Below, piece by piece: positions 57,031-64,000 of a DNA stretch of 64,000 nucleotides. The stretch comes from Rapana venosa (lineage: Eukaryota; Mollusca; Gastropoda; Neogastropoda; Muricidae). The position numbers and the translations under genes are program-made. Where the stretch lies: the NCBI GenBank assembly GCA_028751875.1, contig CM054138.1:37892927-37956926 (forward strand). Direction: 5' to 3'. A model generated the notes under the pieces. It was not told the origin of the DNA and did not search any database. It worked only from the letters and a program-made list of their open reading frames with translations. Every line of letters begins with the position of its first letter. Position 1 is the first letter of the stretch.

Positions 57031-59575
57031 TTAGCCTTTTCCTGGGTATGATTGGTGACATTTTTTGTTTTTTTCCTCGACACAATTTCCTAATATATAT
57101 CATTCTACTTGGCATACTTTGGTGCCATACAGCCTTTTTCTCAGTATGATTTGTACCATGTAGCCTTTTTCTCAGCATGTTTTAATAACATATAGCATTT
57201 TTCTCAGCATAATTTAGTGCCATATAGCTTTTTTCAGCATGATTTAATACCACAGCCTTTTTCTCAGCATAATTTAGTGCCATAGAGCCTTTTCCAGCAA
57301 GATTTAATAACACAGCCTTTTTCTAAGCATGATTGAATACCATACAGCCTTTTTCTCAGCATGGTTTATTTTATTTTGTTTTATTTTATTCTTTCACATC
57401 GAGGATTAAGCACTTATGTGCTTTTTTACATCCAGTTCCGTGTGTATGCGGTTTTGTAAGTTCTGTCATCTGTTCCCACCGGCACACAATGGCCTACTCT
57501 TACGAAAAGCGGAACAGGATTTAACGTGTGCGCAAGATGTTCTGCGTGCATTCGCACACAGGGCCTTGGTTTATAGTCTCATCCGGAGGACTTTTGGGGA
57601 GAGTGGAGTCTGCACTGATGTTAATTCCGGGGAAAACTATCCTCTGGAACGGGAATCGAACCCCGGACGTTCCATATAGCCTTTTCTGAGCATTAATTTG
57701 GTGATATACAATTTTTCTCTACATAATGTGGTTATATATAAGCTTTTCCTCAACACAATTTGGTAATATATAGCCTTTTTATCGGAATGATTTAGTGATA
57801 CATAGACTCTTTATTGGCATCATTTGGTATAACCTTTTTCTTGGTGTAATGTGGAGACATATACATTTTTCCTCAACATAATTTGGTGACATGTAGCCTT
57901 CGCAGCATAATTTGGTGAAGTAACGTTTTTTAGCATAACTTGGTGACATACATAGCTTCCTTATCGATATAATTTAGTGACTTATACCCTTTTTCTTGGC
58001 ATAATTTGATGATGATATGAAACCTTTTTCTCGGCATAACCTGGTAATATATAGCCCTTTTCTCAGCATAATTTGGCAATATGTAGCCTTTTTCTCTGCA
58101 TAATGTGATGACATATAGCTTTTATAAGCATAATTTGGTGAAATATTGCCATTTTTCTTGACATAATTTGGTAGCATATAACATTTTTCTTGACATAATT
58201 TGACAACATATAGCCTTTTTCTCAACATAATTTCCAACATATAACATTTTTCTTGGCATAATTTGGTGACATAGAATATTTTTCTCAGCATGATTTGGTG
58301 ACACAGAACTTTATTCTCAGCATAATTTGTTAACACATTACTTTTTTTTTCTCAACATAAGTTGGTGACAACATTTTTTTTATCAGCATAATTTGGTTTT
58401 CTTGCATGTTTTGATGATAAGCGGTCTTTTTTTTCTCGGCATGCTTTGGTGATAAAAAGCCTTTTTTCCACACGTTTTGGTAATAAGTAACTTTTGAGGC
58501 ATGTTTTGGTGACAAATAGCCTTTATTGGGCATGTTTTGGTGATAGTGTTTTTCTCAGCATGTTTTGTTGATAAATAGGTTTTATTCGACATGTTTTCGT
58601 GGTAAAGAACCTTTCTTTGGGCATATTTTGGTGATAAATAGCCTTTTTTCTCAGTATGTTTTGTTGATAAATGGCCTTTACTGGGAATGTTTGGTGATAA
58701 ATAGCCTTTATTTGGGCATGTTTTGGTGATAAATAGCCTTTATTTGGCCATGGATGGGTGATAAATCGCTTTTTTTCTCGGCATGTTTTGATTACATATA
58801 GCTTTTTTCTCCGTATGTTTTAGTGACATAAAGCCTTTTCTTCTCCATATGTGTTAGTAACTTATAGGTAGCATATTTTCTTAAAAAGCATTTGTGATAA
58901 GAAGCGTTTTTTGGAATGTTTAAGTGATATGCAGCCTTTTATCTTGGTATGTTTAAGGGATAAATACATTTTGTCTTGGTATGCTTTGTGAAATATAGCC
59001 TTTTCTTGGCATGTTTGGTGGTGTACAGCCTTTTTCTTGACATGTTTGGTGATTTTCTTGTCGTATTTAGTGATTTATCGCCTTCTTGTTGGCATGTTTA
59101 GTGATATGAGGCCTTTTTCTTGACATGTTTGGTGATTTTTTTGGCATGTTTAGTGATGTGAAGCCTTCTTGTCGGCATGTTTAGTTATATAAGTTATATA
59201 TAGCCTTTTCTTGGCATGTTTAGTGATATATAGCCTTCTTGTTGGCATGTTTAGTTATATATAGCCTTTCCTTGGTTTGTTTGGTGATTTTCTTGGCATG
59301 TAGGGATATATAGCCTTCTTGTTGGCATGTTTAGTTATATATATAGCCTTTTCTTGGCATGTTTGGTGATTTTCTTGTCATATTTAGTAATTTATACCCT
59401 TCTTGTTGGCATGTTCAGTGATGTGAAGACTTTTTCTTGACATTTCTAGTGATATACAGCCTTTTCTTGGCATGTTTAGTGATATATAGCCTTTTCTTGG
59501 CATGTTTAATGATATATAACCTTCTTGTTGGCATGTTTAGTGATGTGCAGCTGTTTTTCGTCAAAGTATCAACTA
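57030..59575. repeat. Diverged minisatellite, about 30-35-bp units
   Basis: Around 2.2 kb of tandem units (plus a SINE). Early units follow CATATAGCCTTTTTCTCAGC then ATAATTTGGTGA; later ones follow TATAGCCTTTTCTTGGCATG then TTTAGTGATA. Length implies roughly 65-70 units; they were not counted one by one. The typical 33-bp period keeps frame, so the minus strand shows an 11-residue repeat (KLCQEKCYMLP type) that is an artefact. Unit sequence drifts from left to right (CTCAGCATAATTT to TTGGCATGTTTA), indicating local expansion of subtypes. Confidence 0.9.
57362..57672 (-). mobile_element. SINE family 1 inserted in the minisatellite
   Basis: Minus-strand SINE. The A-rich tail end (TTTATTTTATTTTGTTTTAT) is at 57,366, then GAGGATTAAGCACTTATGTG, the core GTTTATAGTCTCATCCGGAG at 57,570-57,589, and a B-box region CGGGAATCGAACCCCGG at 57,649-57,665. 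The rest of the tRNA head is missing, so it is 5'-truncated at about 57,668. Minisatellite units continue on both sides. No clear target duplication was found. Confidence 0.8.
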
Positions 59576-59888
59576 TTCACATTGTACATTCATACTTACA
59601 TAAATATATTCATATTGTTTACAAACCTCTATTGATAACGATGACACTGGAAAATACATACAGTTAGCATTTTCTTTGTAATTGTATTTTAGGGCCCACT
59701 GCTCGAATATTTGTTAGTGAATATTTGTTTTTATTTTTAAATCTCACCATAGAGATCTTACTCAACTGTTTGGAGTCGATGAGATAAGGGCTAACTTGGT
59801 TGATTGTGGTATTTTGATGAGATCAAAGATCAAGGAATGTTTAACTCTGGTGGAGCCTAGGCTTGGGAAAGGGGAGGGGGAGAATGGG

Positions 59889-59890
<2 letters not shown>
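59576..59890. other. No recognisable feature
   Basis: AT-rich single-copy-looking sequence between the minisatellite and a CT tract. No gene, RNA or repeat recognised. Confidence 0.5.
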
Positions 59891-59892
<2 letters not shown>

Positions 59893-59972
<80 letters not shown>

Positions 59973-59985
59973 CTCTCTCATCTCC
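59893..59985. repeat. (CT)n microsatellite
   Basis: CT repeats with CCC and CTCAT interruptions. Confidence 0.95.
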
Positions 59986-60423
59986 CCTTTCAAATTGTCA
60001 AAAGATGGATTACTGGGGGAAAGCTGTAAAAGCCTTTCTCCCTAGTCAGCCGTTGAAATTTGGCTGTAAAATAAATGTTGTTGTTTTGGTGTTCCTCACT
60101 GCTTGCTTGTTTCCTTCTGTTGGACAGACAGGCAGCCTGACGCTAACGTGGTTTTCTGGCTGTTTGCATTGCTGTGGGGCTGCTTTTCTTTTCCACTGCT
60201 TTGCTTTTGCTTTCTTTACATTGTTTGCTTGCTTGCTCAATTTTTATGTGTATCGCTCGTTTGCCTTTTCTTTCTTTTTGTCGATGTTTGCTTGTTTGTT
60301 TGCGTACTTGCCCGTTTGTTTTCTTATCAATTTAAATATCTGCTTATGTGCTTGTTATTTTTATTGGTGTGTTTTATTTGTTTGTTATAAGCATGTTCAT
60401 GAATACTATGGGAAAATATTTAG

Positions 60424-60558
60424 CTAGATAATGTCTCATCTAGACAGGGTGAATGCCAAAATATGAATGTCATTGACTGCATACAAAAGTTCACCTGTTC
60501 CAAATCTTGTGATTCAGATGCACATCACGAGGATGATTATGTTGCTGATTCTGCATAG
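60424..60558 (+). CDS. Weak candidate for a terminal host exon
   Basis: A 44-codon frame to TAG at 60,556-60,558. Its second half, DCIQKFTCSKSCDSDAHHED then DYVADSA, is Cys-containing and acidic, unlike the T-rich low-complexity sequence upstream. AG dinucleotides that could serve as acceptors lie at 60,422-60,423 and 60,442-60,443, and a T-rich stretch precedes them. About 200 bp downstream is ACATAAAGATTTTATTT, a weak polyadenylation-like context. No upstream exon is visible. It may be chance; nothing in it is recognised. Confidence 0.15.
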   Translation, partial: LDNVSSRQGECQNMNVIDCIQKFTCSKSCDSDAHHEDDYVADSA

Positions 60559-60939
60559 GACAAACAAAATAGATTACTGATGTTTCTTTTCACTAATGCA
60601 CAACTTCTGATCGTTATTTTTACGATTTTTTGGGAAGATTTTACAAGAGTTTTGTTTTGAAAAACGTATTGTAGGTTTACAGCCTCTTTATTGTATGTCC
60701 TCAATTTGTGTTTTCAGTGTCGTCATCTTATTTCGTACAATAGTTTGCCTGTATCTTAACATAAAGATTTTATTTGAAATACTGTTCTTTCCTTTGCTTC
60801 TCTTAGAATGTCAGAAATTTCTGCAGTTCTTATATTAATTTCTTCTAAGGTCGACACAAGAGTTTTGCAACAGTTTGTAAACAACAAAAGAATATAGACG
60901 TTCTCATTAGAAAAGAGCACAAAAGGTACAGGGAAAACT

Positions 60940-61120
60940 TAAACTCAACTGTCTCCATCGCTGCTGTCGTCGGTAGGAGTTCCACGAAATGCAACCAGGG
61001 TTCGCCATCTCTCTCTGTCTCTGCTGAGTTCTACGATCTCCTGTAGCCCTTCCAGACCACTGATCTCAGTGATATTGGCAATTCAGGATGCTGGTGGTCT
61101 GTCTCTTTTCCGTCTGTCCT
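60940..61120 (-). mobile_element. LINE C-terminal fragment, minus strand
   Basis: The minus strand reads GLEGLQEIVELSRDRERWRT then LVAFRGTPTDDSSDGDS followed by a stop. The 'xRDRxxWRxLV...GxP' pattern is the usual C-terminal end of endonuclease-RT LINEs (compare DRDGWRRLTTAS in element B). Only the last 60 codons remain. On the plus-strand side, GACT and TGGT short repeats follow (61,150-61,230). Confidence 0.45.
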
Positions 61121-61433
61121 CAACCGGGTTGGTGGGTTGGATGGCTGTTTGATTGGCTGACTGACTGACTGACTGACTCACTGACTAATCGATTGTTTAG
61201 CTGGTTGAATGGTTGGTTGGTTGACTGATTCGTCAAAGAGGCATCAGAAAATAATAAAAAGAAGTTCCATAGCTTATCGAAGGGTCTATGAGACACTGAT
61301 CAGTTGCTAATAAAGCAGTAAACCAGAAAATACTCAGGTGAAAAGATCAATCACAAGGCTTCAACAAGACAAGAATGCATAGGGTTTTGACATACTATCT
61401 GAACATAAGGGGATTCTTCCTCCCGTTGTAAAC

Positions 61434-61530
61434 CGATTACACGAAAACCGTAGAAATCAATCAAACCATAAAATCGATGACACGGAGACCGTAGAAATCG
61501 ATCAAACCAAGAAATCGATTACACGGAAAG
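61434..61530. repeat. 41-bp tandem repeat, 2.4 units
   Basis: Units at 61,434-61,474 and 61,475-61,515 and a partial one at 61,516-61,530. Each begins CGAT(T/G)ACACGGA and contains ACCGTAGAAATC and ATCAAACCA. Differences among units are few. Confidence 0.85.
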
Positions 61531-61619
61531 ATGAAAGGAATTAAGTTCCGTCCCGTCACACAAATCAATGATTGCAGACATTGAGGAAAAAGAATGTATG
61601 CATTGAGATGTTATCACTA

Positions 61620-61620
<1 letters not shown>

Positions 61621-61703
<83 letters not shown>

Positions 61704-61735
61704 CAGACAGACAGACAGACAGACAGACAGAATAG
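61621..61735. repeat. (GA)n followed by (GACA)n
   Basis: Perfect GA repeat to about 61,701, then seven or so ACAG units. From 61,736 to 62,890 I see no gene. A LINE-tail-like stretch CATCATCATGATCTCCGTCC at about 62,726 (minus strand) is too short to call, and an open frame at 62,090-62,386 has no known motif. Confidence 0.95.
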
Positions 61736-62889
61736 ACAGATCTGACAAAGTCGTATATAACCCTTTTTTTCAATTTCACTCTAAATAAATTAACACTTCA
61801 ACATATTTGATCCGCCACTGAGAAGGCACCAGGTCAAAGTTTTCCCGTCCTCTAGATTGGGAGAAATCCTCTATATAGCTTCGTTGGAGTCCACGAAAAC
61901 GCGGATGCTGTCCCAGTTCTAACAAGAACGCTTATCGGCAACAGCTAAAAGCTTTCCCGAGGGACGCCACTCGCAATCTCCCAGAGCTACACACTACACT
62001 TCCTGATGCAAACATTCTGATGCCTTACCTTAATTCTCAGCTGTTTCTGATCTTTTTCTCTCTTCAGAGAAGTGGAACTGTAGTTCAAAGTGTTGCTTTT
62101 TGATTTTAAAAAACAGTGCAAAGAGGCCTGTCTCTGTCCACGTAAATATCAGAAACTACTTTCTAGTCACGCCCCCCCCCCCTCCTGTTTGGTTTCACCA
62201 ACTATCAGCTCTTTAACCCAGACCTTTAAGCCAACTGGAATTACGGAGTCCTCTTTTTTCAATTACTCGTGGGTCACCAAGCTTTTGATTTTTATAAATT
62301 TTCAAGCAAACATCCCGAGGATTGACTGGCAGCAGAACATAAAGTCTGATCTCTTGACATCGGAATTAGCTAGAGGATCTACTTGATTGTGTGGGTTCTA
62401 TGGGAACAGCACCGAGAATTACTATTACCATCATCCAAATGTCCTTAAAACTACCAATTTCATCGATTGTATCATCATTGCTACCATTTCACCTTTATTG
62501 TCGGTATCATTGTTGTCTTTGGTGGTAGTGGTGGTGCTGCTGCTGCTATTTAAAATCATAACGGAAACGTGTGGATTGCTAGTATTGCAATCGTTTTTGA
62601 ATACTTGGACGCTTCTTCAGCTTTCTCATTCATCCTATCTATAAGATAACTATGGCTTTCCCTACTCCTTTGACACCGTGATGTTTCCGTGAATGCATTA
62701 CAGCCACAAAGGAAAAAAAGATCATCATCATGATCTCCGTCCATCCACTGCATATAGGTCTCGGCAACAATAACATCAGAGTTAAATTACAATGCGTCTC
62801 TTTCTTGTCTTCAGAATACCCCTCGTCTTTATTTTTACAACAGAGAATGAAGTCTCTTGATATAATGGTGTCCATCAATTTGAGCATTT

Positions 62890-63236
62890 TATCGAGGCAT
62901 ATTTATTTATCTATTCTTTTATTTCGAGAATAATGGGATAAGCACTCATGTGTTTTTTTCATCCAGTCCTCGTAAGTATGCAGTTTTGTAAATTTTGTCA
63001 ACCGTTCCCACCGGTACACAATGGCCTACTCTTCTAAAAAGGGGAACGGATATTAACGTGTGAGCAAGATGTTCTGCGTGCGTTCGTACACGGGACCTCG
63101 GTTTATAGTCTCATCCGAAGGACTTTTCGGGAGAGTTGAGTCGGCTTTGATGTTAACTCTCCTCTTGATCGCAATTCGAACCCGGGTCAGCAGATCACGA
63201 ATACATCACTCAAACCACCAGGCTATTCCGTCCCCC
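62890..63236 (-). mobile_element. SINE family 1, full-length copy
   Basis: Minus-strand copy with the complete head: at 63,200-63,236 the complement of GGGGACGGAATAGCCTGGTG (A box), and at about 63,174-63,190 the complement of CCCGGGTTCGAAT (B box). The core GTTTATAGTCTCATCCGAAG is at 63,102-63,121, then CAATGGCCTACTCTTCT and the tail TAATGGGATAAGCACTCATG. It is the only copy here with both tRNA promoter boxes intact. Confidence 0.85.
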
Positions 63237-63353
63237 CATATAAAAACATAAGAGAAAAGGAGAGTAGATAGAAGAAGGTATTGTATCGACAAGCAATTTA
63301 ATGTAGCAATACTAGGCTTGTCTTGTGAACTTTGTGACAGCCACAGGTGATGT

Positions 63354-63498
<145 letters not shown>

Positions 63499-63529
63499 CC
63501 TCTCCCCCCTCCCTCGCTCTCTCTCTCTG

Positions 63530-63999
63530 GTTCAGGTGTTTATTCTCTCTGTGCCAGGAGGCACACAAGGCTTGAACATCATTCCTCCACTGGTTCCGGT
63601 CTGCAGCTGTGCGTCGTGCGGCGTTCCACGTGCTCCAGCCTGCGCCGTTCCGCTCTACTTCTACCATTCGTCGCCATGTTGTTTTTGGGCGTCCCCTTTT
63701 CCTTCTTCCTTCAGGTGTCCATCCGAGGGCAACAGCACAATCGTCACTCCTGTACTTTCTTAGGACATATCCGATCCAGTTCCATCTCCGTCTTCTAATC
63801 TCCTGGATGATTTTTTCTGCTCTTGCTATTTCCAAGACTGTCTTGTTGGAAATGTGTTCTTGCCATCGGATCTTGAAGATCCTCCTCAGACATTTGGTTT
63901 GGAAAATGTCTAGTTTCTCTTCTTCTCCTTTCGTTAATTTCCAGGTCTCACATCCGTAGAGAAGAACTGACAAAACAAGGCTCTTGAAAAGGGATGCTT
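63530..63999 (-). mobile_element. LINE RT C-terminal region, minus strand, continues past the window
   Basis: The minus strand is open from about 63,973 down to the microsatellite: SVLLYGCETWKLTKGEEEKL (near 63,970-63,915), QTKCLRRIFKIRWQEHISN, then RRRRWNWIGYVLRKYRSDD (near 63,790-63,740), GRRKRGRPKTTWRRMVE and DRNQWRNDVQALCASWH (near 63,580-63,535). The order matches the 11,052-11,600 fragment but the sequence differs, so it is another family or a distant copy. The RT palm would lie beyond position 64,000. The 3' end meets a GA/TG tract. Confidence 0.7.
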
Positions 64000-64000
64000 T

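Noticed and set aside
57974..58592. Minus-strand periodic protein of 11-residue units
   Set aside because: Falls entirely in the minisatellite, whose period happens to be divisible by three; unit drift and stops elsewhere argue against selection.
57030..59575. CRISPR-like array of short repeats
   Set aside because: Units are contiguous and diverged with no distinct spacers, and the sequence is eukaryotic.
60005..60427. 140-codon hydrophobic, Cys/Phe-rich frame resembling a membrane protein
   Set aside because: Encoded by TTTGCTTG-type low-complexity DNA directly after a CT tract; residues are dominated by F, L and C with no pattern of true membrane segments.

Overview
The window is eukaryotic, intergenic and almost entirely repetitive. 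I found no complete host gene. Long CT/GT/CA microsatellites, several families of non-LTR retrotransposons (LINEs) and a tRNA-headed SINE with a central 'CCTTCGGATGAGAC'-type block point to a lophotrochozoan, most likely a mollusc and probably a gastropod. That assignment rests on remembered repeat families, not on a search.

Layout. 1-5.1 kb: a remnant of a CR1/L2-like LINE plus microsatellites. 5.12-10.85 kb: a nearly full-length LINE ('C'), interrupted by a 664-bp TTAA-flanked non-autonomous DNA transposon. 10.85-16.02 kb: a second, C-like LINE ('D'), split by two younger LINE insertions with readable target-site duplications: a 549-bp fragment (13-bp duplication) and a 3-kb RTE-like element 'A' (12-bp duplication). 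16.06-17.28 kb: SINEs, then an L1/Tx1-like ORF1. 17.3-26.35 kb: low-quality sequence; its first 5 kb is an error-ridden second copy of 11.5-17.3 kb. 26.35-28.45 kb: a SINE, a LINE RNase H tail, and the 5' part of LINE 'B'. Then 500 N. 28.95-48.13 kb: a contig lying inverted. 500 N again. 48.63-50.02 kb: the 3' part of B. 50.16-55.53 kb: a second C element ('C2') carrying a nested SINE and a nested B fragment. 55.5-64 kb: clean sequence with a 2.5-kb minisatellite of about 33-bp units, SINEs and LINE 3' ends.

The most important result is structural. Reversed, the middle contig is colinear from 48,130 down to 31,950 with 14.5-28.45 kb and then 48.63-55.88 kb. It therefore looks like a redundant copy (haplotig or error-prone duplicate) placed backwards in a scaffold. 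Its clean terminal segment supplies the roughly 1.36 kb of element B missing between the outer contigs. The non-redundant content of the window is probably only about 40 kb.

There are no working relationships among host genes to describe. What the region records is serial insertion: LINE into LINE, DNA transposon into LINE, SINE into LINE and SINE into minisatellite. I looked for an undescribed biological system and do not see one; the strongest unusual signals are nested-transposon architecture and assembly artefacts.
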